From: Marsupella aquatica | Lineage: Eukaryota; Marchantiophyta | Direction: 5' to 3' | NCBI GenBank assembly: GCA_973895155.1 | Contig: OZ316896.1 | Location: forward strand, 12,834,001 to 12,898,000 | Length of the DNA stretch: 64,000 nt | Shown: one piece after another, positions 50,335-62,366 of the stretch | Layout: each line of letters begins with the position of its first letter | How positions within the stretch are numbered: position 1 is the first letter of the stretch | Program-made: the position numbers and the translations under genes | The notes under the pieces: generated by a model | Database searches by the model: none | Told to the model about the DNA's origin: nothing | What the model saw: only the letters and a program-made list of their open reading frames with translations

Positions 50335-52655
50335 GCCTCACTCTAAAGGGGTCTCATAATATGCTCGATGTTTATAACTATTAAACACCCTAAAAAATAA
50401 GAAAAAATCACTTTGAGCTATTTTCTCACCCTATCATTTTGGAATATTCTCAAATATTTGTCAAGGAGCTTAAGTGACTTTTGTCCTAAAAAAACTACCT
50501 AATACCTGCTCCATGCCATACCAGAGTCACAAAGGATTGACAAAACTTCTGAAATATGCTTGCAAATTCTAATCACACCATACATAAGTAGTTTCAATTC
50601 TCCACTTCTAGAGAGATAGTCACATTGACTACTTTTGCACTCACACACTTCCTCTCTCCTCTACTCCAATGAATAGCAAGAGGGATATCCACTCCAAGCT
50701 GTCACCCTAGAGTAGACCTTCATAAAAACACCCAAGAACCCAAAGTATTTTCCTCTTCAAGCTTCAGTCCCCCTTAGACCTTCAAAGTAGTGTTATCCTT
50801 TGAACTTGCCTCCCTAGCCTTGGTTTGGGCCCACATATCCCCTTTGAATACCCTAAGATACAATAATCTCTAAGTCCCAAAGTAGTGCTTCACCTTAACT
50901 TTGTCTTCCTGGCCTTGGTTGTGTACCAGCACATCGCCTTCAAGCTTAGACGAAGATTGCACCCTAACATGGACTCTTCTCTTGCTCTCATACACTTTAA
51001 ATTTCCTCACACTTAATGGTCACAATGAAAATTGAGAAGACTTTTTTCATTGCATACTCAATCCTTACAAAACAGATCTTCTACAAAATACTCACACTAT
51101 GTATGGACCTCACCTCCTTCTCAAGCTTAGCCCCAACTTAGCAAGGTAGAGCCTCTACTTTGAGAACTAAGAATTTTGGGCCCTTAACAAAGGAAAACTT
51201 CTACCTTATATACTATTCTCCTTCTACACCACACCAAGCTCAACTTGGGGTCCAATTACACCTCCCCCAAGTCCTCCTCACACGCAAAATCCAGATCTAT
51301 AGTTCATAGCCCACTCTACAACTTGCTCTTTGACTTCTTCCAAGCCCTGAAATATGCCATACATGAGTTGCATGCTTTGACCCCAAAACATTCTCCTATT
51401 TATGGTCCTCCTTGCTAGCTTTCCCACCCACTTGAAAGCTTGCAAAAAGAGTACCCAAGCCAAAAGTTATGCCTAGTCAAAGTTGGCTCCTTATTTACTA
51501 GTCCTTACCACCCTAAGTAAATTGCCTTATCCACTTACTTTCTTTACACTAACGGCCGTGCATCTTTGCCCAAAGTTAAGTACCCTTTCCTAGAGCCTAA
51601 CAAAAGTGGTACATGGGTGCAAGAAAGGTCAGCCGAGTTAATTTTGGTTTCATTCCCCTATGTCGGCTCCGGTTTGCAAGGTATCGGGACCCCCTCTTGG
51701 CCTCGCCTAAAAATATATTTGGATGTTTCTTTTCTTGGGTTTTTACCTTCACTAAGGGGTGCCTTACCTTCCCTTGACTCAACACAAAAACATTTGGGCC
51801 CCAATGGATGCTCCTAGCCCAAGTTATGTCCGTTTTCATTTGGCTATTTTGGGTGTAAAGTAGGTGTAAATTGCATCCCATTTACACTTAACCTTTACAC
51901 GCCCCTTGTGGGGATTCCAAGTGTCACCAGGGGAGGACTCCTCACTATTACTCAAGAATGTCGAGGCCAGTGAAGGGAGAAATTTCAAAAATTTCAGATT
52001 GTCCAAAAGGAAACAGCAGCCATAGCTTGTTGGTTCAGCAATCACTCTTGATTCTTAATGGTTGTGCTCTCTTGCTTTCCTCTCAAGAGAAAACGTTTGT
52101 ACTGACCCCCCTTCATGACCATGCCAAAACTCACCCAAAGGGCCAAAAGTACTTCTTAGAATATCCCCTTGAATCCCTGGTCATAGGACTTGCTCCTAAA
52201 TTGATCAAACTTGCTAAATAGTTCATAATGATTTTTCTAAAATTACCTAAGTTTGCTCAAATCTACAATGCGCACTACTTTTCCTCAACTTTGAAATGCT
52301 CCCAAAAAGTAAGAAAAGATGACCAAGTACTTCGAAGATATTCCATGGATATTATGGGTTGTACTAAACTCAATTCTAAACTCGAACCCACAAAATTTAA
52401 CCCTTAGCTATTTTCCCCAAGACCCGCTAATTAGTTATTTTAAGTTTTGCCAAAATACTCAGAACTCCTAGGTTCCAAAAATTATTTCTAAAATCCTATC
52501 TTCTCTTATAATTCTCAAAATTGGATTAAAAAAACCCCAATGTTCATTTCAAGGAAAAAAAACTAATGTTCTTCTACATACATTTAAAAATATTATTCTC
52601 AACCCAATAAACAAACCCTGTACTTACTTTCACATGATGGGAAGAAAACAAATAA
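50335..52655. other. 2.3-kb insertion of unknown class splitting copia RNase H
   Basis: Starts and stops within one conserved copia segment. AT- and C-rich plus strand, no long frame with recognised domains, and no certain terminal inverted or direct repeat. The copia sequence continues with KINDRLNLANAFTKV at about 52,690. Confidence 0.4.
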
Positions 52656-52810
52656 GTGAGGACATTTGACATCAATTAATTTGTTTGAGCTAGTCAAGAT
52701 TAATGATAGACTCAACTTGGCTAATGCCTTTACTAAAGTGATTCATTTGGAAAGGTTTTCCAGACACCGTGAGTTGTTGCAGATTTTACAATTGCATCAT
52801 AAGTACTAGG
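52656..52810 (+). pseudogene. Copia RNase H C-terminus
   Basis: VKINDRLNLANAFTKVIHLERFSRH is the last conserved part of copia pol (the NxADxFTK segment), followed by a stop and the region leading to the 3' LTR. Confidence 0.65.
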
Positions 52811-53003
52811 GTTTTCTTAACATTTTTGTAATTACTGATATATGTTCTTGTTCATTCCTATATATCAACTACGACCTAGTTATGGTTTGTTCTAGTTAGA
52901 AAGGGAAATTGGTTTGGTTTTTGTCTAGAACTTTCTATTGAGTAATCATCATAGGTTAGCAATATCACCCTCCCCTAGACCAAAGTCGATCAAGGGGAAT
53001 TAG

Positions 53004-53363
53004 TGTAGGTAGAGCTAATCTGTAGAGTGTGTTCCCATGAACGTAGCCTCAATGAGGTGAACCACGTATCTCTTTATGTCGATTACTTGTGCAATGGATG
53101 ATCACATCACGTGAATTAAACCAGGTATCACTCACTTGGATAGAAGGAACTCAGGTTGCTCATGGTTATAGAGCTAATTGAGAGATAGGAGAACTCATAT
53201 TGTGGAGATTCGGTATGGCCAATAGGCCTAGAGTGCAATAAAGCTTTTGTGTGTTCCCGTGGACGTAGCCTCAACTGAATTAAACCACGTATCACGTTGT
53301 GTTGACTACTTATGTGTTGGATGATGATGGGCTTGCCATTATGAATGTTGTCTTTGCTCAACA
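53004..53363 (+). mobile_element. 3' LTR of the old copia element
   Basis: Preceded by the purine tract CAAGGGGAATTAG and ends GCTCAACA. Strongly similar to the solo LTR at 13,210-13,550. The start at TGTAGG (53004) is the best guess. An internal duplication, TGTGTTCCC(A/G)TG(A/G)ACGTAGCCTCAA at about 53,028 and again at about 53,250, lengthens it relative to the solo copy. Confidence 0.6.
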
Positions 53364-53559
53364 CATAGGACCACATCTCCCCATCACTTGCGCATTGGCA
53401 GACCTATTGATCAATTTGCATTACTAATCCAATATCAATGAGAAGGATGGAACACATACCATATTTTCCTGCGTATTTGGAGACTAGCCCTGCTCATCTC
53501 AAGAAGATCCACGGCCCACTCAGAACAATGACTCACAAAGCAATAAGAACACATCACTC

Positions 53560-54110
53560 CCAACCTGAAGATGTTGTGGGCCAATAAGTGGATAACTTGC
53601 AGGGCAGCAAAAAAATTTGTTTTTTTATGGCAACTGGTTTTTAGGATACCAGCCACCCAACATTGGCACCTACCGACATTACCACCAACAGATCCCGGCA
53701 CTTGGTGCACGAGGTCTACCCTTCATAGGTCAGCAAGAGGATCTGGTCCACGTACTACACCTAGAGTCGTCCAGTCTTGGAATCGGTCTGGTCCTAGGTC
53801 CAATCCATTCTACAACTGGCAGCCTCCACTAGCAGCACAGTAATCCAACTCCAACCAAAGCACATTTTTGTTGGGGCTTCTCTACCTGAGTTTTGGGATG
53901 TACCCGGGAAACTATGGCACACCCTTTGTGCCATAGTTTGTTGGCACATTTGCAAGGATCTCAGCTCCCATTTCATTGAGCTTACCAGATCGAAAGCCCT
54001 GTAATTCAGAAATCTTGGCATTGTCTTAGTGTCTACCTCCGTTGAGATTGGACCAAACCTCGGGGGGTTGACTATCAACAATCTTAGGAACCACGTGCGA
54101 TCCAAAATAG
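53560..54110 (+). pseudogene. LINE ORF2 C-terminal (zf-RVT-like) remnant
   Basis: Spread over two frames with several stops: NIGTYRHYH, QQEDLVHVLHLESS, LGPIHSTTGS, then KHIFVGASLPEFWDVPGKLW and CWHICKDLSSHFIELT. This order resembles the C-terminal zinc-finger tail after the RT of plant L1-type LINEs. T-rich 3' sequence follows to about 54,860. Confidence 0.55.
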
Positions 54111-54318
54111 GTATTTTTCATATAAATTAGTTAAATTTTTAAAAAGCGTAGGAAGCAAAAGAAGGTATTATAAACCTATAAATATTGTAGAATATTGTCT
54201 AATTTATACCTTTTATAAAGTAAAATAGGTCATTAGTATTGAAAATAGAGAATAATTTTAAAATATTCCCATTATAAAATAGGTGTGTTTATATTAGGCT
54301 AGGATCGCACGTGGTACC
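54087..54318. mobile_element. 232-bp MITE nested in the LINE
   Basis: GGAACCACGTGCGATCC (54087-54103) and, inverted, GGTACCACGTGCGATCC (54302-54318) form a 17-bp terminal inverted repeat with one mismatch around a very AT-rich, partly palindromic core. The target duplication is not clear, so the superfamily is unassigned. Confidence 0.6.
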
Positions 54319-54589
54319 CCAAAATATACACTAATTTAACCCCCCGAAGACCAAACACTAGTCCAGAATTTAGTCTGGCAAATCCTCTTAAGTAGGAAAC
54401 ACCTTCAACAACATGTCATTTAGCTATAGGACCTGGGCCAGGCAATGGGATATCCACGAGGAGATACTCCAAGTGCCACCAGTTCGTACATCCCCCCCCA
54501 TATATGAATCCTCTCTATTCTTCAAGTTCAGGACCTGTGCAGGTTGGAATCGACACTATATATTTAGCGGACACTATATATTTAGCGCC

Positions 54590-54860
54590 TGTATCATGGA
54601 TCCAGTGATGGGTACCCCACCAGTCCCCTGTTCACTGGCCGGTCTCTTGGGGTTTTGCCGCTCCTTATACAGTGGTTAAATTTCTAGTTTAGCTCCCTTT
54701 CTGAACATTTGTGCTTCTTTCCTAGTGCCTGTCCCTCCGGTTTTGTGGCTTCCCGACCTTTTGGTCCACCTGGGTGCCGACCCCCTTTGTGGGCAACCCC
54801 TGTTGTGTGCTGGACTTTTTTTAATGTATTTCAGTTCATTTTTTGGGGGAAAAGACTATA
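54590..54860 (+). repeat. LINE 3' untranslated tail
   Basis: T/G-rich run with CTGGCCGGTCTCTTGGGG, related to the fragments at 12.2 and 55.5 kb, ending in TTTTTTTAATGTATTTC. Probably the 3' end of the LINE whose ORF2 remnant is at 53.6-54.1 kb. Confidence 0.45.
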
Positions 54861-54959
54861 GGCGAAAGGAAGTAAGGAAATTTTGCCAACCAGGCAGCTT
54901 GCATCCCACCCTAGCAATAGGTGCACTAAGTGGTAAAGTAGAGGTCAAAACCTCTTTGG

Positions 54960-55225
54960 TGGTGTGCTTGTATACTTTTTGCACAAACTCCACCCAAAGT
55001 GGAGTCTTCCGTTGTGCTTGTATACTTTTGGCACAAACATTACCCAAAGTGGAGTCTTCCGTTTCACCCGAAAAGTTCCATTGTTAGAGAATTTCAGCGG
55101 TGATTTTCACAACTTGACCTCTTCGGTGTTGTGCCCTTATACTTTTGCACAAACTCTACCCAAAGTGGAGTCTTCATTTCACCAAAAAATTTCCATTGTT
55201 AGAGAATTTCAGCAGTGATTGTCAC
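54960..55225 (+). repeat. Direct repeats of a CCCAAAGTGGAGTCTTC unit
   Basis: TTGCACAAACTCCACCCAAAGTGGAGTCTTCC-type units occur at about 54,978, 55,030 and 55,145. The last two each lead into a longer shared block (CCATTGTTAGAGAATTTCAGC). Spacing is irregular (about 53 and 115 bp). Confidence 0.65.
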
Positions 55226-55464
55226 ACCTCAGGAACTAAAGGGGTTGTACCATGTGTGAGTTGATGGAGGTTGTTTGGTTTCACAGTCAATGCAACCATA
55301 TAAATTTTCCCGAGGGCTTACTTGTCATGATAGGTGATGTATGAGATCAGTGGAGACTTCCCATGACTTTTTCACCTTTGTCAGGTGTTGAGGCTGCACT
55401 GCACACAGACCAATAATTTTAAAAACCCTTTCAGGGATCCACTAGAAGGAACCTCCCCGGAACT

Positions 55465-55740
55465 TGATCACTGGCCGGTCTTTAGGAGTGTGCTACTCCC
55501 ATTGTAGTTTTAAACTGCTTGTTTAGTTGCCTCCTTATGAGGCTCAGTTTCTTCCCTGGTGCAGATCTCCTCGGTCTTAGCACATCTACCTTTGATCCTG
55601 TGGGATGGTGTCCCTCTCTTGGGCCCCCCTTTTTGTATGTTTGTTATTTGAATGGAATTCATTTGGTTGTTTTGGGGGCCCCCCTTTTTGTATGTTTGTT
55701 ATTTGAATCGAATTCATTTGGTTGTTTTGGGGGCCTAAGT
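55465..55740 (+). repeat. LINE-like 3' fragment with a 55-bp tandem duplication
   Basis: The first part matches 12,215-12,400. It is followed by two direct copies of a 55-bp unit beginning GGGCCCCCCTTTTTGTATG (55,621 and 55,676) that differ at one clear base (AATGGAATTC against AATCGAATTC). Confidence 0.7.
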
Positions 55741-56233
55741 TTGTAAATGTAATTTGGGATGAAATTCCATTTACAAATTTAGAGCTCCATGAATTAGAAT
55801 CCTTTGCTGCAGAATTGCCCCACTTCAATTTTTGTAGGAACAGTAAATTGCATGCTAACATTTTGCGGTGTGCGTGTAGATGTCTAGTCTATTGTATAAG
55901 ATTCACTTGGCTTGAGGGGAGAGGCAGTGATTAATTAAGTGATACGAGAGGGTACCTACTACCTAGCCTCCATAACCTCTCCCACGATGTTGCTTGCAGA
56001 CCCATGACGTGGAGGGCCCAGCAAAGGGCCAGGCCAGGCCAGAAGACTGCCTTGATTTGTCTTCGCTGCCTTTAGTGTCTTCGCTGCCTCGCTGCCTCCC
56101 GTCGACTTATAGTGCATAAAAACAGTTATAATTATAGCAAACCCACGTGCAGAGAAGAGCGTACCATCTGTGGATTCCCAGGACTGCGTCCGATCCATTC
56201 ATCCATTGGCCTGCGGTCGAACTCGCGAAGAAG

Positions 56234-56329
56234 ATGGCCGACCAAGCGACAAAGCCCTGCAATGCATTTGTCCGCGAGGGGGAGTGGTTAGGAGGAGTTA
56301 TTATAATTACTGTCATCGACAAGATCTCG
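56234..56329 (+). CDS. Candidate first coding exon, unknown protein
   Basis: ATG in a good plant context (AAGATGGCC) opens 32 codons starting MADQATKPCNAFVREGEWLG, then a hydrophobic stretch GVIIITVI, and reaches a good donor (TCG/GTGAGC) at 56330. No downstream partner exon could be identified and the sequence matches no family I know. It may be chance. Confidence 0.25.
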
Positions 56330-56404
56330 GTGAGCAGTGCACTACTATGGACTCTCTCCACTTCGGCCATCATCAACGAGGTTGCTTTAGTGGACTCATC
56401 ACTC

Positions 56405-56565
56405 TATCAGTGCTTGCTCTGTTGCTCGTCTGATCAGTTGCCGTGGACTCATCAGTGCTTGCTTGCTCTGTTTCTCGTCTGATCAGTGCTTGCTTGCTCG
56501 CTCTGTTGCTCGTCTGATCAGTGCTTGCTTGCTCGCTCTGTTGCTCGTCTGATCAGTTGCCGTGC
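56405..56565 (+). repeat. Short minisatellite (31-45 bp units)
   Basis: CAGTGCTTGC with TCTGTT(G/T)CTCGTCTGAT recurs at 56408, 56453, 56484 and 56519. Confidence 0.85.
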
Positions 56566-58860
56566 TGCACACTGTAGCTTTCTGGTGTCCGTGGTGCTTT
56601 CTTCACTCCCGAGTCCTAACTTCCAGTCCTGACCCGCGAATGTCGCGATAGCCTCGTTTCATTGGCCAGGCGCAATCGGTCTGACTGGCAAATCTTCACA
56701 GTACGTAGTCTCCATCCCGGTCGGCTCACGAGGCTCACGAGACAGGACTAATCAAGACCTTGTGGGCACCTCCAGTAGTTTCTTTTCCATTTTGCTTCAA
56801 ACTCTGTTCTTGCTGAGACAGAAGTAAGCCTTACCACTCTTCCCTTTTTCCTCTACGGAAATTAAAGAAACGGCGCATCCACCGAGATAGTTCGCAGTTG
56901 TCCCGTCAAGGTAGATGGATATGTTTTGTCCTGCAGTTTGTAGAGCATGAACTCAAGGTCTTCATGCCAGTGTGATGTTGGGGTCCTCTAGGAAAATCTG
57001 GCCGGATTCAGGTGGAGCACTTGCGAAAGAAACTCGGGCTCACTGTTGTACTGGTAATCTTAAAAAACTGAAGAACGTTCATACTGAACTTCATACTACT
57101 TTCCGTTGACTTATGCTGTCTGTGCAGCTCAATGTAGTAGTGTCTTGATCGAATTGTGTTGTCTGACAGACTCAAGCCAGCGTTCTAGAGAATTGGTAGT
57201 TCTGGCGTTTCGCTCCCTGATGGTGGATTGGATCGATGGCTCACCTGGCATCGGAATATCGTTTAGGGTCCAGCTACTGCAAGCTCGATCCTACCTGGGT
57301 GCACTGGTCGACCTTGTCAAGTCCGTCGCATCGGGATGGCTTGGCAACTTTGCGTTACTGCAGCTAAAGCAACCTTGGCTTTGGCGATTTTGCCATAGGA
57401 TAACTACTCCGACCTTGGCTCTACCTCGGTGCATTGGTACAGTTTCATGACGCACGACTGTAGCACAGCGAGTTGGCTGAATTTGTGCTCTAATTTCACG
57501 AAATTGATACGCATCTGCCGTGGTTTAACTTCTATTTCTCAAATCTACATTAAATTTCATGTGATGGATGGACAGCTCTTGCGATTGTCCTCGTAAGCAA
57601 CTATGATAATTGCTGCAATAAGGTAGCTGATGGAGCCGATGTCGAGTTAAGATGCTCTTTAAATCAATGGCGTTCATGAGAGAGGTTTATCAAATCAGCG
57701 CTGTAGAGCCCTCTCGCCGCTGTAGAGCACTCTCGCCCCGCTGTACAGTCACTAATCTACTGTAGTGGACCCGAGCCTGACCGTTCCCCCGCTTGCAAGA
57801 GTCCCGACATCGAACTGAAATGTATGATTGTCATGAACTGTACGGTCTATGAATTAGATGCATGAGAAAGTGCTCACCGATAATCGAGACCTCTGATATT
57901 TCATAGACAGGGACAATAACGACACCGGCAACCTGGGAATGGGAAGAAATATACAGTAGGGACGACCATTACGTCAGTCATTGTGCTGGGGGCAACGACC
58001 TTGTGAATAACAGGTCGGTTCTGAAAGGTGATTGCTTTTGACTGGCTACCTTTCGGGACACCTTTGATCTGGACTTCAAGGTACCTGCACTCAGATCAAA
58101 GCAAGCTTAATATTGTCGTCAGAGTTTCCATGGACGTCCTATGTTACATTGCCGAACAACTCTCTGCTAGGAACTACAGAACGAAAACTAATATCTGCTC
58201 TCATCCATTGAGTCGGAGTCCCGGGCCTAATCAGAGTCACTGTTCATGCCGAACATGTATCTTACACGTTTGTCAAACAAGTTTCCTGGGATTCAAGGGG
58301 CCGAGAATTGGACTCGTAGGCTTTGCTCCTTGGTTATAATACAGAGATTGCTACGCACGTTACAACAAACGCCTGTTATCACCGAAAACTGTTTCGCGAG
58401 GACGCTGTCGCTGACCCCATTAAACATGACTTCATCGCACCACTTTGTGCAAAACTCTCCTAGTTATTTTGCAGCTCTCAGTGATCTGAAGTCCCCTTTG
58501 CATTGAACGAATACAACGACTTGATACTGATTCATCACTTCGCAAATTTCTCTGGTGTTCTGAGCACGTTAAATTTACGTGCTTGATGAAGTCTGATCAT
58601 TGTGCGGAGAGATACTGTACTGACGTTCTTCAATTGTCCGCATCCTTACCGTGGGTACTCTATGTGATTCCCTGACACTGCGGCTGAGCCTAAGTTGCCA
58701 CCAGAGAAGGACTGTACGGTGGACAGTTACCATCACTTCTTTGCTTCTCAGGATAGTTTCCCTTTCGAAAGGAAATCTAAACTACCTCCGACGCCTCCGG
58801 TCCTCTTCGCGGGTGTCGCTCCCTTTCTGGGGCCCTCCCACTATGTATGCTGTTTCTTAA
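56566..58860. other. Intergenic stretch with no supported gene
   Basis: GC-balanced sequence with many short frames on the plus strand (longest about 114 codons at 57,106-57,450), none resembling a known protein. It may include introns or untranslated parts of undetected genes. Confidence 0.35.
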
Positions 58861-58879
58861 ACTGTACTTCTGTGAAATC

Positions 58880-58965
58880 GTCGTTCCGAGGCAAAAACAA
58901 TAACTACTCCCACACGGTAGATCTTTGTTCCGAGGTAAAAACAATAACTACTCCCACACGGGAGA
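58880..58965 (+). repeat. Two-copy tandem repeat
   Basis: CCGAGG(C/T)AAAAACAATAACTACTCCCACACGG occurs twice, about 48 bp apart. Confidence 0.8.
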
Positions 58966-59239
58966 TGTTCCACAGACGGATTTCACAGTGCATTGATTTC
59001 CCATAAAATACAGTAACCTAACACGAGCAAATCCTCGAATGAAATTTAAATCCATTACTCACTGGGCAAGGGGGATTCCTACCGGTTTAGAAGATTTAAC
59101 GAAACCTACTGAGAAGCCATCCAGTCTCTTAGTAGTCCTAATCAAGTTAGCGACAGATATACTAGCAGATTTATATTCACCAGCACTACCTCAGCATAAC
59201 GATCTAATCAAACAATGGGGAGTTCCGAAAGGTTTTCTT

Positions 59240-59365
59240 CTAGGACAGAAATTGTTCTTGAATGAACGGAACAGTCAAAACTGCTCCGACACCTACGGCC
59301 ACGAAAAATATAATGGCAATGCACGTCAAAGACATCCAGCCGAACCATTCCTTACCGCAAACGTC
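59240..59365 (-). CDS. Candidate terminal exon of a small membrane protein
   Basis: On the minus strand an acceptor (AATGGCAG) at about 59,366 opens 41 codons beginning DVCGKEWFGWMSLTCIAI and ending FIQEQFLS before TAG at 59,240-59,242. The middle is one long hydrophobic segment, about residues 10-33 of the exon, typical of a C-terminal transmembrane anchor. The acceptor, the clean amphipathic boundaries and the in-phase stop argue for a real exon. The family is not recognised. A possible first exon lies at 60,820-60,915; internal exons were not found. Confidence 0.4.
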   Translation of the reverse strand, partial: DVCGKEWFGWMSLTCIAIIFFVAVGVGAVLTVPFIQEQFLS

Positions 59366-59843
59366 CTGCCATTACCGTAATGAAATGCACACTGGCGGAC
59401 AGAGATTGCTGGATACTCTTCGCAGCAGTGCATCGCACAGGCACGATCATGCATGCATGTTACTGCTGGTCTTTAGCAGTCTTTAGCTGTCCCGCAGAAC
59501 CACGATCTTGACCTTATTTATGGCGAGACTATCCGAGCTTTCCTCAACTGGCAGCTCTCCCTGAATCACCAATGAGTGATGACCACACCTTTAGGAACTT
59601 CGTGAAGCTAGCGGTGAGAGTTAGTGGACATAACAGGGCTTTGTAGCCTGCTCGTTGTTATCTGTCCGAGAGTGTAGTTGATTGTGTTCAAAAAGAGTTG
59701 AAAAGTAGAGAATCTACACGTGGACAAGGACATCCCTTCCTGACTTCGGTTGTACTCACAATGGGGAAGTCGCCAACGACACTGCGTGTGTCCTGAAGTG
59801 CGAGCCACCGAACTTGTTGTATTTTGCATTGTACTCGTAACAT

Positions 59844-60045
59844 TACGATTTCAATTTGCAAGATGTTGTCAAATGAGACTGTCTGCAACGCATGACAAGA
59901 TATACGAAGGCCACTGTACATACTTGTGTCGGAGAATACGATTTCAATTTGCACGATGCTGTCAAATGAGACTGTCTGCACTCTGCAAGGCATGACGAGA
60001 TACATTACGAAGGCCACTTTACATACTTGTGTCGGAGAACATAGA
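59844..60045. repeat. Two-copy direct repeat (93-bp period)
   Basis: TACGATTTCAATTTGCA at 59844 recurs at 59937, and both copies continue through TGTCAAATGAGACTGTCTGC and on to CATACTTGTGTCGGAGAA. The second copy is slightly longer because of a CTCTGCA insertion. Confidence 0.85.
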
Positions 60046-60819
60046 ACTGATCTACATTAAGCCTGTCAGCAGTAAATCTCGACTAAAATTCTGACAATGA
60101 TGAGAAAGTAATATCAAAGTAATAATATTGAGATAGATAATTGGTAGAGACTTCATCCACAAAGCAAGCACCATCTGAGAACCACACCCTTGCTATTATT
60201 TTGATGAGATCTTTGTATGCGTTACTGACTGACGCACTTGTTCGTCACATATGCCACACTGACCTTTTTGTGCAAATGCTCTTATAAAAAGGCTTCATGA
60301 TAAACTAGGGAACAAGTAGAATCTTGACTTCGATTTGCGTAGTGCTTTTCCATTTCCCGTTCATTTGACTTCGACTTTCGTAGTGCTTTCATAGAATACT
60401 GTTCAGAAAGAGCCTGAACTACTGTACTCATGGAACGGAGAATAAAACGTCAACCTAAGCTGCCACAACGATTATTACAGGTGGCCCCACCATTATTCCC
60501 TTCAAGTGTCATGACACTGCATCCCGAAAATAGGTTGTGAATTGGTCACTCTCTAGTGCGGCGCAGCCAGCTAGCAACCATCCACTCTGGCTCTTCCTTA
60601 AGGATAGTTAGAAAACAAAATCAATGAGTCCTTTTTGCCAAAACCGGCCAAAGTAAATAACTGACTCTGACATAATGTGTCAGTCATGCAACTTGGACCA
60701 TAAGTAGTGCAATCATCTACACAATCACACCAGCGAGAAGACGGGACCGCTGGCAACGAGACATCGAGAAATTCCCCTCCCTGCTAATGATAAGGAGTGA
60801 TCCGGTGCAGTCGATTCAC
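60046..60819. other. Stretch between the two candidate minus-strand exons
   Basis: No exon with both splice signals and convincing coding content was found here on either strand. If the candidate gene is real, this is mainly intron. Confidence 0.3.
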
Positions 60820-60915
60820 CAATGAGAAGGAAATGCTCAATCGCAGACCAAGAAGAAAACCAGCTTCCGAATTCACGAAGCTGCGAAGAAATCGTCGCCA
60901 ACTTAAAGCCGCCAT
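60820..60915 (-). CDS. Candidate first coding exon (minus strand)
   Basis: ATG at 60915 opens 32 codons (MAALSWRRFLRSFVNSEAGF, then a hydrophobic run) that reach a GT donor at 60,819-60,818. The arginine-rich, acid-poor start followed by a hydrophobic run would suit an organelle or membrane protein. Pairing with the terminal exon at 59,240 is only a hypothesis. Confidence 0.28.
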
Positions 60916-61384
60916 CGCCGGGGACGATACGCCTTTCACCTCTTCCGGTGCGAACAAGTGACGCCTCTCACACTCGCATGGACCGCAACAGATAATGATT
61001 GCGTGCTTGCTCCTCACAGTCGTCCCTCCAGTGCTCCAGCCAGCTCCTCCAGGAAGTATTGTTCGACTCTGAACGCGGTCGCCATCAAAGTAGTCGCCCT
61101 CGTCTTCGCACTAAAATTCATTCATCCACAACCTTCCTGGCCGATCGACCAACGAGCTCCCTCAAGTTCTCAACAAGACGTCTTCACAGGAGAGCGACGC
61201 AACATCGCATTAATCGTTAATGACCGAGTCCAGTAGTAGAACTCCCGTCCCGCGGCACCCCTCTGCCGAGTGCACGAGACCTCTCCCATCCCAACCCGAC
61301 CTGCTTCACGCATCCTCGTCGAGCCCGCCAATTTTTTTTCCTTACTACGACATAGGAGTATACGTATAGGGTAAGGATGGTCCA

Positions 61385-61502
61385 GCCGTCCATTACAGGG
61401 GCTTAGCGGAACCACCGGGCTCTGACACAGGCGTGACCGGCGAAAGCCAGGAGCCCCTAGGGAGGAAACTAGGAGGCCCGGTACACCCCAGTAATGGACG
61501 GC
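61385..61502. repeat. 118-bp foldback element
   Basis: GCCGTCCATTACAGGGG (61385-61401) and the inverted GCCGTCCATTACTGGGG (61486-61502) are 17-bp arms with one mismatch around an 84-bp GC-rich spacer. No target duplication was identified. It could be a tiny MITE or a transcribed hairpin. Confidence 0.65.
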
Positions 61503-62270
61503 CAGGATCGTCATTGGCACACCTAAATGCGATCTTGGTTGTAGGGCTACCGGTCAGCGGAGGTGTGGAGATCTGGGACCATTCATTTGAATCTGCGACG
61601 CATCCCGACCGTCCATGCAATCATAGCCAAGTATCCTGCAAATAGGGCGGGTTGTGTCTGCTCATTGTCGTTGTTGTTTACGAGCGACTAAGCGTGAGTG
61701 GATTGCAGCAAAGCGCTGCGCGATTGCAACAAGCGGATTGCAGCAAGGCGCTGTGCGATCAAGCAATTGGGAGGCCCTACGAAGTCAAGCAATGGCGAGG
61801 CGCTGCTCTGAAGCTCATGGCGATGGTGGCGGGGTGGAGCATGGTGCGTTTGAGCAATTTCAAAACAGAATTTGATGATGCTATGATCACACGGGGTTTC
61901 TCCTTTTGAAATTTGTGTTGTGTTGTGCAAATCATGGAGAGCGAGGTAGAATCGCATGCAGCGTGGGATTGGAGTCTCGACAAGTGGCCCGACAAGTGGT
62001 CAGGTTGTTTCTTTCTGAGTTTCAGTATGTATGCATTGCTGTGGATGTTCAATCGTTGTTTAAACCACACCTGCCCCTACAAAGGGCTACATGTAACCCG
62101 TAGCTCTCATTCTAAGGAGGAGAAGTTCAGAAATGTGCTTTGAGCTCCACAAAAGGTGCTGACTACAAAACCTTTTTTGGCAAGTACTCCACAAAACGTG
62201 CTAGTGTTCCACCTTTTATGGTGAGTAGGGAGACATGGAATGAGGCTTTTATAGTGGAAGGTGTGGTTTA
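61503..62270. other. Region upstream of the recombinase-like gene
   Basis: Short frames only. ATGGAGAGCGAGG near 61,934 opens an acidic run of about 24 codons that could be an upstream exon, but no firm donor and acceptor pair joins it to the gene at 62.3 kb. Confidence 0.3.
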
Positions 62271-62366
62271 ATGGTTGTAGCGGTCGAGCAGCTTGTGTCA
62301 TTTGGAGTGATCTGTGAGCTAGCACAGGAGCTCGCTCAAGAGCATTGGTTTTGTAATAGCATTAGG

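Noticed and set aside
55959-56376. 79- and 89-codon minus-strand ORFs
   Set aside because: Overlap the plus-strand candidate exon at 56,234 and show no conserved features; treated as shadows.
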